A stretch of DNA of 64,000 bases from an uncultured Neglectibacter sp. (lineage in GTDB: Bacteria; Bacillota; Clostridia; Oscillospirales; Acutalibacteraceae), in NCBI GenBank assembly GCA_904374805.1, contig CAJFEW010000009.1, forward strand, positions 1 through 64,000, given 5' to 3'. Each line of letters begins with the position of its first letter. Positions within the stretch are counted from its first letter, which is position 1. Shown one piece after another: positions 9,424 through 17,378 of this stretch. Under the pieces are notes generated by a model. It worked only from the letters and a program-made list of their open reading frames with translations, had not been told where the DNA came from and searched no databases. Position numbers and translations under genes: made by a program.

Positions 9424-10538
9424 ACCAACATCCCCCTGGCAGCCACAGGCATCTGCAGCAGTTCCCCATCTTCCCACAGGAACACATGGTTGAAGTTGTT
9501 CACTGCCGTGCACACGTGGATGGGCAGAAGCTCCACCACCTGGCCTACCTGCAGGCCTGTGCGGCCGTTTTTCGCCGTGACAATGCCATGCTCCTCGTTC
9601 ATACGGCGCAGCTGCAGATTTTCATCGGGCAGGCCGTCCGCTCCCAGAGGAATGGCGTAGCCCGGGTAGAAGCCGGGAGCCGTATCCAGCGGGGAGTCCG
9701 TGGGGAAGGTCTTGGTGCCTCCGTCCAGCACGGCGTACCCCGCCTCCGGCGTGCTGACCACAGTGGCGTACAGCCGCACGGCGATGTCCTCCAAGCGGGC
9801 GCAGTTCTCTTTGGTGAGCATCCAATCTGCAAAGATATAGGTGCCGGGGCGCACCTCGTTGACCAAACCCGTCTGGGCCACCAACAAGCCTGTGGGAGTG
9901 CTGCCGGCGCTCACATCCTCCAGGGGAATTCCCGCCTGGCGAAGCTGCTCCGCCAGAGAGGCCATCAGCTCTCCCTCCTCCTGGGCGGCAGCGGCGTTGT
10001 CCTGGGTGGGAGCGTCGTGAAGCACCAGGCTCTTAAAGGTGTAAATCCCGGTCAGCCGCAGTCCCGGCAGGCTGTGGACAGCCTTGCCCAACTCCACCAG
10101 CCGTTCCCGGGGAATCCCGGTGCGCTTGGCCCCTGTGTCCACCTCCAGGCGGACTTCCAACACGGTGTTGGCGTCCACCGCTGCCTGGGAAAGCCTTTGG
10201 GCCCCCTCCCAACTGTCCACCGCCAAGATCAGCCGGTCCACCTGGCGCTGCAGAGCCAACGCCCGGCGAATACGGAACTCCCCCACCATGGGATAGGCGA
10301 TGAAAATATCCTTCACCCCGCCCTGGGCCATGACCTCCGCCTCGCTGACCTTGGCGCAGGTGATACCCGCCGCCCCGGCCTCCAGCTGCATCCGGGCAAA
10401 AAAGGGCATTTTATGGGTTTTTACATGAGGCCGCAGCCTGCAGCCGCACGCCTCCACCTGCTGTTGCATCCGCCGCACATTCTCCCGCACCTTGGCCACA
10501 TCTACCACCAGACACGGGGTCTCCGGAACTTGAAGCAT
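9420..10538 (-). CDS. D-threonine aldolase / D-serine dehydratase-like PLP enzyme
   Basis: A 372-aa fold-type III (alanine-racemase-like) PLP enzyme. The PLP lysine lies in LRPHVKTHKMP near residue 37; GVKDIFIAYPMVG, LEVDTGAKRTG and SAGSTPT follow in family order, with the metal-binding C-terminal domain ending LPIHVCTAVNNF. The start is ATG at 10538 after GGGGGAGG; the frame to 10766 would run into the neighbouring gene. It is first in an operon with a D-aminoacylase and RidA. Whether it acts as aldolase (D-threonine) or ammonia-lyase (D-serine) is open; RidA favours an enamine-releasing lyase. Confidence 0.85.
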   Translation of the reverse strand: MLQVPETPCLVVDVAKVRENVRRMQQQVEACGCRLRPHVKTHKMPFFARMQLEAGAAGITCAKVSEAEVMAQGGVKDIFIAYPMVGEFRIRRALALQRQVDRLILAVDSWEGAQRLSQAAVDANTVLEVRLEVDTGAKRTGIPRERLVELGKAVHSLPGLRLTGIYTFKSLVLHDAPTQDNAAAAQEEGELMASLAEQLRQAGIPLEDVSAGSTPTGLLVAQTGLVNEVRPGTYIFADWMLTKENCARLEDIAVRLYATVVSTPEAGYAVLDGGTKTFPTDSPLDTAPGFYPGYAIPLGADGLPDENLQLRRMNEEHGIVTAKNGRTGLQVGQVVELLPIHVCTAVNNFNHVFLWEDGELLQMPVAARGMLV

Positions 10539-10572
10539 ACCAAAAACCTCCCCCTGTGTTACTCTACCGTAT

Positions 10573-10601
10573 AGTATAGTACAGAAAAAAAGGAGAGGCA
10601 A
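10573..10601 (-). promoter_or_regulatory. promoter of the D-amino-acid operon
   Basis: On the minus strand TTGCCT (10596-10601), 17 bp, then TATACT (10573-10578). The -35 box lies inside the terminator of the upstream synthetase gene. Confidence 0.6.
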
Positions 10602-10616
10602 GCCCCTCCTTTTTCT
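10584..10616 (-). terminator. terminator of the HTH-cupin-synthetase gene
   Basis: GGAGGGG..CCTCTCC hairpin with a T7 tail on the minus strand. Confidence 0.8.
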
Positions 10617-10695
10617 TTCGGCGGCACCCGGAGAAAAAGCCCAAACCAGGCGGCCTGTGTCTTTTTTGAGAACACCGCGCACTCTCTGCCGCAGG

Positions 10696-12984
10696 TTATC
10701 CCCGCAGCTCCACCCGGCGGATCTTGCCGGAGATGGTCTTGGGCAGGTCGTCCCGAAACTCCACAATGCGGGGGTATTTATAGGGAGCGGTGTTTTTCTT
10801 CACGTAATTTTGAATCTCTTTCTTCAGCTGGTCGGTGCCCTCCGTGCCCTTGGTCAGCACGATAATGGCCTTGACCACCTGGCCCCGCACCGGGTCGGGG
10901 GCACTGGTGACGGCGCACTCCAGCACATAGGGCAGCTCCATGATGACGCTTTCAATCTCAAAGGGTCCAATCCGGTAGCCGGAGGACTTGATCACGTCGT
11001 CGGTGCGGCCCACATACCAGAAGTAGCCGTCCTCATCCCGCCAGGCGGTGTCGCCGGTGTGGTAGCAGCCATCGTGCCACACATCCTGGGTCTTCTCTTC
11101 GTCCTGGTAATAGCCCATAAACAGGCCGCAGGGCGCGCCCTCCTCTGTGTGGACCACCACCTCGCCGGTCTCGCCCACGGGAGCGGGCGTGCCGTCGGGC
11201 AGAAGGATGTCCACGTGATACAAGGGGCTGGGAATGCCCATGGAGCCGGGCTTGGGCACGGTGCCCACCGGGTTGTAGATGGTCAGGGTGGTCTCCGTCT
11301 GGCCGAAGCCCTCCATCAAGGGCAGGCCCGTGGCCCGCTTCCACTGCTCGAACACCTCCGGGTTCAAGGCCTCCCCGGCGGTGGTGGAATACTCAATGGA
11401 GGACAGGTCGTATTTGCTCAAATCCTCCTTGATGAAGAACCGGTACATGGTGGGCGGGGCGCAGAAGGTGGTGATGTGATACTTGGCAAACATAGGCAGA
11501 ATGTCGTGGGCGTCGAACTTGTCGAAGTCGTAGGTGAAGATGGCCGCCTCGTTCATCCACTGGCCGTAGTACTTGCCCCACAGGGCCTTGCCCCAGCCTG
11601 TGTCGGAGATGGTGAAGTGCAGCCCTTCGGGATTCACGTTGTGCCAGTATTTGGCGGTGATGTAGTGGCCCAGGGCATATTTATAGTTGTGCTCGGCAAT
11701 TTTGGGGTAGCCCGTGGTGCCGGAGGTGAAGAACATGAGCATGGGATCGCTGCCGCAGGGGGCGTCGGGCTTGCGCTCATAGGTGTCGGGGAAAGCCTCT
11801 ACCTCTTTGTCGAAGTCGTGCCAGCCCAGGCGGTTCTCCCCCACCATGATCTTCACTTCTACACTGGGGCAGTTCTTTGCGGCCTTCTCCGCCTCGTCGG
11901 CCACCTGACCGTCGGCGGTGCAGAGGATGGCCTTCACCCCTGCCGCTTTGAAGCGGTAGTCGAAGTCGTGTTCCATCAGCAGGTTGGTGGCGGGGATGAT
12001 GATGGCGCCCATCTTATGCAGGGCGGTGATGACGAACCAGAACTGGTAGTGGCGCTTTAAGACCACCATGACCCGGTCCCCCCGCTGAATGCCCAGGCTC
12101 TCCAGATAGTTGGCGGTTTTCGAAGACCAACGGCTCATGTCGCCGAACGTGAAGCGGCGTTCCACCTTGTCCCGGCTCACGTGGAGCATAGCCAGCTTGT
12201 CCGGGGACTTTTCCGCCAGCTTGTCCACAATGTCGAAGGCAAAGTTGAACTTCTCCTGGTTCTCAAAGCGGATGGACTGCAAGATGCCGTTCTCGTCCAG
12301 CTGGGTCTTCACAAAGGGGCTGGACACAGTTTCCCGCTCCTGGCGGGCCAGTTTCTGATCGATAAGCTTTTGGAACCGGTCCTGCTCGGGGGCAAACTCC
12401 TCAGACCCTTTCAGCACAATGGCGTAGAACTGGCACTCCTGCCCGTCGATGGCGATCATGCCGTGGGGGGTGGCGGAATTGTAGTAGATGGAATCCCCCT
12501 CGTGAAGCACCTCCACATGGCTGCCCACCTGGACTTTCATGGTGCCCTTCAGAATGATGTCCAGCTCCTGGCCCACATGGGTGGAAAGCTTGATAGCCAC
12601 GTTCTGCTGGCTCTCCTCGTAGGGCATGGTGACAAAGAAGGGCTCGGCGGTCTTGTTTTTAAACAGGGGGGCCATGTTCAAATATTTGAAACCCTGCCGC
12701 CGGGTAATGGGCAAACCGTCCCCTTTCCGGTTGACCGTGTAACTGGACAGGGTGGGAGACACGCCCTTGATCAGGTCCGTTGGGTCGATGCCGAAGCGCT
12801 GGGCGCATTTGTAAATGAAGGTGAAGCTGAAGTCCTTCTCCCCTGCCTCGCACTGCTGGTACTCCTCCAAAGAGACGCCGGTGCACTTGGCCATTTCCTC
12901 CGGGGAAAGGCCGGTGATCTCCCGCATGGTGCGGATGCGCTCCGCCACCTCCGCCAATTGGGTTTTCAAATCTGTTTTTTCCAT
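10696..12984 (-). CDS. HTH-cupin-acyl-CoA synthetase fusion protein
   Basis: One 762-aa frame holds three parts. Residues about 10-75 are an XRE-type helix-turn-helix (SPEEMAKCTGVSLEEYQQCE). Residues about 95-190 are a cupin sensor domain (THVGQELDIILKGTMKVQVG, YYNSATPHG). From about 250 to the end is an AMP-forming acyl-CoA synthetase with the P-loop motif FFTSGTTGYPK near 420, GFGQTET near 558, SGYRIGPFEIES, and the catalytic lysine in PKTISGKIRR near 754, most like medium-chain synthetases. The start is ATG at 12984 after GGAG. A T-box leader controls it. Such a protein could combine ligand sensing, DNA binding and acid activation; the acid is unknown. Confidence 0.88.
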   Translation of the reverse strand: MEKTDLKTQLAEVAERIRTMREITGLSPEEMAKCTGVSLEEYQQCEAGEKDFSFTFIYKCAQRFGIDPTDLIKGVSPTLSSYTVNRKGDGLPITRRQGFKYLNMAPLFKNKTAEPFFVTMPYEESQQNVAIKLSTHVGQELDIILKGTMKVQVGSHVEVLHEGDSIYYNSATPHGMIAIDGQECQFYAIVLKGSEEFAPEQDRFQKLIDQKLARQERETVSSPFVKTQLDENGILQSIRFENQEKFNFAFDIVDKLAEKSPDKLAMLHVSRDKVERRFTFGDMSRWSSKTANYLESLGIQRGDRVMVVLKRHYQFWFVITALHKMGAIIIPATNLLMEHDFDYRFKAAGVKAILCTADGQVADEAEKAAKNCPSVEVKIMVGENRLGWHDFDKEVEAFPDTYERKPDAPCGSDPMLMFFTSGTTGYPKIAEHNYKYALGHYITAKYWHNVNPEGLHFTISDTGWGKALWGKYYGQWMNEAAIFTYDFDKFDAHDILPMFAKYHITTFCAPPTMYRFFIKEDLSKYDLSSIEYSTTAGEALNPEVFEQWKRATGLPLMEGFGQTETTLTIYNPVGTVPKPGSMGIPSPLYHVDILLPDGTPAPVGETGEVVVHTEEGAPCGLFMGYYQDEEKTQDVWHDGCYHTGDTAWRDEDGYFWYVGRTDDVIKSSGYRIGPFEIESVIMELPYVLECAVTSAPDPVRGQVVKAIIVLTKGTEGTDQLKKEIQNYVKKNTAPYKYPRIVEFRDDLPKTISGKIRRVELRG

Positions 12985-13148
12985 GAGCGTTGTTCTCCTT
13001 TCTGTCTGTAACTTACCGGGTGAGTCCCCCCTGCCGGTTCGGCTGGCTGCTGGACAGCGTTCTGCCCCGGTGGGCAAGAGGGGTCTGTGGTTGAGAAAGA
13101 TAGACGTTGCGTTTTGCCCGGCGCTGGCCTCCGAACACCCACAAAATG

Positions 13149-13450
13149 AAAAATCCGTCTCAAGGAATATCTTTCCTTGAGACGGATGAAAAATCCGCGG
13201 TACCACTCAAATTGCGCTTTCGCGCCACCTCGTCGGGCTCCAGCAAGCCCTATGCACTAACGCAGCATACACGGGAAACGCCTACTCTCCGCCTGGGCGA
13301 ATTTGGGGCCTCCGGCTCAGAAGGGATAGCCGCACAGCGCCTTCCACCGGCTTGCACCAACCGCCGGCTCTCTGCAGGAAGAGGTCGCCTGGACTTTCTT
13401 CGTCACAGCCTTTCCTGGCTTTTTCCAAAGCCTATTTCCTTGTGGTTCTT
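13149..13450 (-). promoter_or_regulatory. T-box riboswitch upstream of the synthetase fusion
   Basis: On the minus strand the conserved antiterminator bulge AGTGGTACCGCGG (13195-13207) precedes a 15-bp terminator hairpin (13153-13187) with a T tail. Stem I is recognisable from AGAGAGCCGGCGGTTGGTGC and the later TGAGC element. T-boxes sense uncharged tRNA and let transcription continue when an amino acid is short. The specifier lies in the stretch GGCTATCCC before CTTCTGAGC; GCU (Ala) and AUC (Ile) are both possible and I cannot choose. Confidence 0.9.
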
Positions 13451-13454
13451 TACT

Positions 13455-13483
13455 ACCCTACACTATTTTTAGCAAGATGTCAA
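13455..13483 (-). promoter_or_regulatory. promoter of the first T-box unit
   Basis: TTGACA (13478-13483), 17 bp, TAGGGT (13455-13460). The -35 box is perfect and the -10 box is weak. Confidence 0.65.
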
Positions 13484-13511
13484 GAGAAAGCTTTCAAAAA
13501 GTTGCGCAAAT

Positions 13512-14585
13512 TTAGGACGCAGTCGCAGCCTCCAGCTCTTGGATGCCGTTCACAATCATCTCCGCCGTCACCTCATAGGGCCACTTGCGCACGTCGATGC
13601 CTTGCAGGGCCTTTGCCGCCACGGCGGGCAAGTCCTCCGGCTTGGCGTGGATATCCGAAAGCCGGGTGGGCAGGCCGATGGACCGGTGAAACGCCAGCAC
13701 CTTATCCCGCTCCTCGTATTTCTTGTCGATGGTGAGCATGGCCAGAATGCCGTAGGCAACCACCTCCCCGTGGAGATGATGGTTTTCCTCCGTGCTGGGC
13801 AGAATGGTGAACCCGTTGTAAATGGCGTGGGCCAGGCCAGTGGTGTAGTCCACCTGCACGAAATTGGACACCAGCCCTGTGGAGACGATGATGCTCAGAA
13901 TGATCTCCGTCAGCTCGTAGGTCACCTGGTGGGCTTTGCAGTCCTCCATGGCTTTTTGCCCCCAGCGGAGAATGGGCTCGGCGCACATGGAGCTCAGGGC
14001 AATGCCCATGGCGTCGGAGTGGGCGGGCACATCCCCCCGGGAAGAGGTGGTGCACTCAAAGTGCTTGGCCATGGTGTCCCCCATGCCCGCCCACAGGTAT
14101 TTCACCGGGGCGTCGGCGATGATCTGAGGGTCGATGAAAATATGATGGGGAGGAATTTTGGAGAAGGAGTACTCCCGCAGGCTGCCGTCCGGGTGATAGA
14201 GAATCCCCAGGCTGGTGCAGCCAGCACAGGTGGAGGCGATGGTGGGGAAGGTGAAGAAGGGCCGGTGGGTGCTGTGGGCCAGCACCTTCACCGTGTCAAT
14301 GGCCTTGCCGCCGCCCACGGCGAAGAGCATGTCCGCGTCCGCCACTTGGGGCTGGAGCATGGCGATGTTTTCCACAGAGGCCTCGCCGCCATACCAGAAC
14401 GTGCCGGTGATCTCTATCCCAGAGCCCTCCACCGCCTGGCGGATTTTTTCCTCCGCGGCGGCCAGGGCGTGTTTGCCGCCAATGATCGCCGCCCTTTTCC
14501 CAAAGGGGGCGCATACGGCGGGAATATTTTGATAGGCGTCCTCCCCGATGGTGTAGCTGGGAAACAGTGTCTCTTGAAAATGCAT
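13512..14585 (-). CDS. iron-containing alcohol dehydrogenase (glycerol-dehydrogenase-like)
   Basis: A 357-aa NAD(P)-dependent dehydrogenase of the iron-containing/glycerol dehydrogenase family. The cofactor motif is FAVGGGKAIDTVK near residue 92, followed by PTIASTCAGCTS; the metal ligands are suggested by HAIYNG and NHHLHGEVVAYG. The start is ATG (MHFQETLF) at 14585, two bases after the transporter stop and behind AGAAGG; a TTG three codons upstream overlaps that stop. It is the second gene of the T-box operon, so it is probably made when the sensed amino acid runs low. The substrate is unknown. Confidence 0.88.
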   Translation of the reverse strand: MHFQETLFPSYTIGEDAYQNIPAVCAPFGKRAAIIGGKHALAAAEEKIRQAVEGSGIEITGTFWYGGEASVENIAMLQPQVADADMLFAVGGGKAIDTVKVLAHSTHRPFFTFPTIASTCAGCTSLGILYHPDGSLREYSFSKIPPHHIFIDPQIIADAPVKYLWAGMGDTMAKHFECTTSSRGDVPAHSDAMGIALSSMCAEPILRWGQKAMEDCKAHQVTYELTEIILSIIVSTGLVSNFVQVDYTTGLAHAIYNGFTILPSTEENHHLHGEVVAYGILAMLTIDKKYEERDKVLAFHRSIGLPTRLSDIHAKPEDLPAVAAKALQGIDVRKWPYEVTAEMIVNGIQELEAATAS

Positions 14586-14587
14586 GG

Positions 14588-15835
14588 TCAGCAACCTTCT
14601 TTCTCAAAATTGCCCGCGGGAACGGGGAGGGTGTCTTCTTCCGGCTCAGCGGCCTGGCGGGCCTGCACGGCCTCCTCATAGGAGCGGCCCTCTGCCTGGG
14701 GGTGCGCTCGCAAGTATTTGCGGTTTTTGTACACGCCCACAGTGAGGAAGGGCACAATCACCACAGCAATGGCAAAGTATCCGCAATAGCCGTAACCGTA
14801 CTTGATGATGTTGGAAAGCCCCGCCAAGGAGATGGTCATGGAGAGCACGATGATAAACGCCGCCACCACAGCGCTTCTGGCCGGGGCGTAGGAGATCTTC
14901 CGGAACAGAGGCAGTTTCTCAAACCGGGCCACAAAGCCGAAGGTGGTGGTCACCCCAGTGGAGAGCAGGCACAGCAGCAGGCACACACCGTAGACTACGG
15001 TCAGCCAGCCCATGCCCATTTCCCGGCACACGGTCAAGGTGGGAATTACCGTGCCCCCGTCCACGGAGGTGTAAAACCCCTGCCAGGAAAGGAGCATGAA
15101 AATAGACAGCACCAGCGCCACAGCATTCATGACAAAGGAGATCCACATGGACCGGGAACAAGCTTTTTTGGTGGTCAAGGGCGTGCCGCAGGCAATCATG
15201 GTGGGCAAAGTCACACACTGGAACCCTGCGTAGGTGAAGCAGTTTAAAATGGCCTGGGGCACATTGCCGAAGCCCTGGGTGGCAAAGTCCTGCCAGAGCA
15301 CCTCCTGCAGGTTGCCCCTCCAGGCGATGCCCACCCCGTAGATGGCCACGGCGGTCACCAAAATGGCAATGCCCATGTAGGTGCTGGCCATGCGCACCAG
15401 GTCTGCCCCGAAAATGGTCAAGCACAGCACCACCAGGCCCACCAGACCAATGCCCACATAGTAGTTTAGGCCGAAGTACTCCGTCAAAGCCGAAGCCGCC
15501 CCGGAGATGGCCGCCGCCACTGCCATGAGCACCATGATGTAGAAGAAGATCTCAAACAGCACCCACAGCTTGTCAAAGGGATGGTACAAGGTCTTGAACA
15601 GTTCCTTATAGCTGGTCAGGCCTCGGGAGTTGACCATGAGCATGGCCTCCCGCATAGTGAGAGTCAGCAGCAACATGGCGCCCACGGCGCTGACAGGGCC
15701 CAGCCAGCCCAAACCCACGTAGTAGGTGTGGGCCTGGTTGCCGGTGGCGAAGCCGCCTCCTGCATGGGCGGAAAACAACACCGCCCCTACGGAGAACAGC
15801 AGCACAAAGGGAATTTTCGCGGACATTTTTTTCAT
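14588..15835 (-). CDS. YkvI-like APC-superfamily transporter, probably for an amino acid
   Basis: The 415-aa membrane protein has about 10-11 hydrophobic segments. The unwound first helix carries SAHAGGGFATGNQ, like the glycine-rich substrate site of YkvI and other LeuT-fold carriers. The soluble C-terminal tail (about residues 375-415) is acidic. The start is ATG at 15835, 11 bp after AAGGAGG. The T-box leader upstream, with a likely Leu (CUG) specifier, implies that it imports leucine or a related branched-chain amino acid; that is an inference from regulation, not from the protein. Two bases separate it from the dehydrogenase gene. Confidence 0.8.
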   Translation of the reverse strand: MKKMSAKIPFVLLFSVGAVLFSAHAGGGFATGNQAHTYYVGLGWLGPVSAVGAMLLLTLTMREAMLMVNSRGLTSYKELFKTLYHPFDKLWVLFEIFFYIMVLMAVAAAISGAASALTEYFGLNYYVGIGLVGLVVLCLTIFGADLVRMASTYMGIAILVTAVAIYGVGIAWRGNLQEVLWQDFATQGFGNVPQAILNCFTYAGFQCVTLPTMIACGTPLTTKKACSRSMWISFVMNAVALVLSIFMLLSWQGFYTSVDGGTVIPTLTVCREMGMGWLTVVYGVCLLLCLLSTGVTTTFGFVARFEKLPLFRKISYAPARSAVVAAFIIVLSMTISLAGLSNIIKYGYGYCGYFAIAVVIVPFLTVGVYKNRKYLRAHPQAEGRSYEEAVQARQAAEPEEDTLPVPAGNFEKEGC

Positions 15836-15877
15836 GGGGGATACAGCCTCCTTCAGGTGATGATTTCCCCAGGCAAC

Positions 15878-16160
15878 AAAAAAGCTCTTTCGCTCTTCTG
15901 CCCAGGGGGGGCAGAAGAGACGAAAGAGCAAAGCTTCCGCGGTACCACTCTTCTTCGCTTTTCCACAGAAAAAGCGCGCTTTGTGGGATACTGACATATC
16001 CCTGCGCTGGCTAACGGGCGCAACTCCGTCCGCACCTACTTGCTTCGGCACGGCCGCTCAGCGGTCAGTTCAACTCTGCTTTCCTTCATGCCTCGCACCA
16101 ACCGGCATTTCTCTGAAAGGGCCGCACAGCCTACTAGTCCGCGTCCTGGCGTTTGTGTTC
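15878..16160 (-). promoter_or_regulatory. T-box riboswitch, probable leucine (CUG) specifier
   Basis: The conserved GAGTGGTACCGCGG element (15937-15950) precedes a long terminator (15878-15929: GCTCTTTCG..CTTCTGCCC hairpin plus T6). In stem I the AGTA bulge motif and AGAGAAATGCCGGTTGGTGCG are visible, and the specifier loop reads GAA-CTG-A, placing CUG (Leu) at 16066-16068. It controls the transporter and dehydrogenase genes by tRNA-dependent antitermination. Confidence 0.9.
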
Positions 16161-16167
16161 GTGAGAT

Positions 16168-16197
16168 AAAATACCACAGCCCCCACCTCTTTGTCAA
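16168..16197 (-). promoter_or_regulatory. promoter of the leucine T-box unit
   Basis: TTGACA (16192-16197), 18 bp, TATTTT (16168-16173), about 10 bp before the T-box leader. Confidence 0.6.
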
Positions 16198-16334
16198 GGC
16201 ATTTTTTGAAATTTTTAAGAAGGAATCCTGCATTTTCCCCAACAAGAACCGGAAAGGGCGCTGCAAAATTTCCCCGCCGGCCGGCCGTTCTCCCCGGAAA
16301 AAACAGGGGTTTTTCTTCCTGTATAGCTCCCAGC

Positions 16335-16368
16335 AAAAAAGGAGGGGGAAAAACCTTCCCGCCTCCTT
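16335..16368 (-). terminator. terminator after mrp
   Basis: GGAGGCGGG paired with CCCCCTCC and followed by T6 on the minus strand, about 40 bp after the mrp stop. Confidence 0.65.
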
Positions 16369-16408
16369 CTCCTTTTCTGGGGCTGCCGGGCCCTCCGAAA
16401 AAGGTGTT

Positions 16409-17251
16409 TTATTCCTCGTGCTCCGGCAGAGCTTCGATGGTGTCAGCGGCGCTTTCCAGCCAGCTGCCCTCAAACAGCTCGATGGCTCCCTTGTCGCAGG
16501 CCCAAGCCAGCTTGGGATCCATGGGCAGCTTGCCCAGCACCTGCAGGGCATACTTGGCCGCCACCTCGTCGATGTGGCTCTCCCCGAACACATGGATCTC
16601 CCGGCCGCAGTCCGGGCAGGTGACATAGCTCATGTTCTCCACCAGGCCCAGCACCGGCACGTTCATCATCTTGGCCATCTCCACTGCCTTGGAGACGATC
16701 ATGCCCACCAGCTCCTGGGGAGAGGTGACAATCAAAATGCCGTCCACAGGCAAAGACTGGAACACGGTCAGAGGCGCGTCTCCCGTTCCGGGAGGCATGT
16801 CCACAAACATGTAGTCCACATTGCCCCAGATCACATCGGTCCAGAACTGCTTGATGGCGCCGGCGATAACAGGGCCCCGCCACACCACCGGAGAGGTCTC
16901 CTCCTCCAGCAGCAGGTTGATGCTCATCACTTTGATGCCGGTTTTGGTCTCCACCGGGTAGATGCCGTTCTCATCGGAGAGGGCCCGCTGCTTCATGCCG
17001 AAACATTTGGGGATAGAGGGCCCGGTGATGTCCGCGTCCAGCACAGCCACCTGGTTGCCCCGGCGGCGCAGCGTGGTGGCCAACAGAGAGGTGATCAAGG
17101 ACTTGCCCACGCCTCCCTTGCCGCTGACCACGCCAATGACCTTTTTCACGTGGCTTAAATCGTTGGTCTTTTCCAAAAAGCTCTGGGGCTGCTGACGGGA
17201 GGGACAGTCCACCCCGCAGCTGGAGCAATCATGCGTGCAATTTTCGCTCAT
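16409..17251 (-). CDS. Mrp/NBP35-type P-loop ATPase, Fe-S cluster carrier
   Basis: A 280-aa MinD-like ATPase that likely carries and delivers Fe-S clusters in the cytosol. The deviant Walker A is GVVSGKGGVGKS near residue 43; DADITGPSIPK and VDMPPGTGDAPL follow. The N-terminus is cysteine-rich (CTHDCSSCGVDC), as in NBP35-type proteins, and a CPDCG pair near 210 matches the cluster-bridging site. The start is ATG at 17251; the extension to 17350 covers the promoter. It appears to be a single-gene unit between its own promoter and terminator. Confidence 0.9.
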   Translation of the reverse strand: MSENCTHDCSSCGVDCPSRQQPQSFLEKTNDLSHVKKVIGVVSGKGGVGKSLITSLLATTLRRRGNQVAVLDADITGPSIPKCFGMKQRALSDENGIYPVETKTGIKVMSINLLLEEETSPVVWRGPVIAGAIKQFWTDVIWGNVDYMFVDMPPGTGDAPLTVFQSLPVDGILIVTSPQELVGMIVSKAVEMAKMMNVPVLGLVENMSYVTCPDCGREIHVFGESHIDEVAAKYALQVLGKLPMDPKLAWACDKGAIELFEGSWLESAADTIEALPEHEE

Positions 17252-17288
17252 TGTCTCTCGAACTCCTTCTCGCAGTGTAGTATCCTTT

Positions 17289-17316
17289 ATTGTACCCTTT
17301 TTTCCAAAAAAGTAAA
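17289..17316 (-). promoter_or_regulatory. promoter of mrp
   Basis: TTTACT (17311-17316), 16 bp, TACAAT (17289-17294), about 38 bp before the start codon. Confidence 0.55.
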
Positions 17317-17378
17317 GTGGTATATGCCAAAAACTCCCGGAAGTTCCCAAAAAACTCCCCTTCCGGCCAGGGTCTCCC

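Noticed and set aside
12982..16200. Conjugative or phage origin for the repeats and hairpins between 13.0 and 16.2 kb
   Set aside because: The hairpins are fully explained by two T-box leaders and their terminators.
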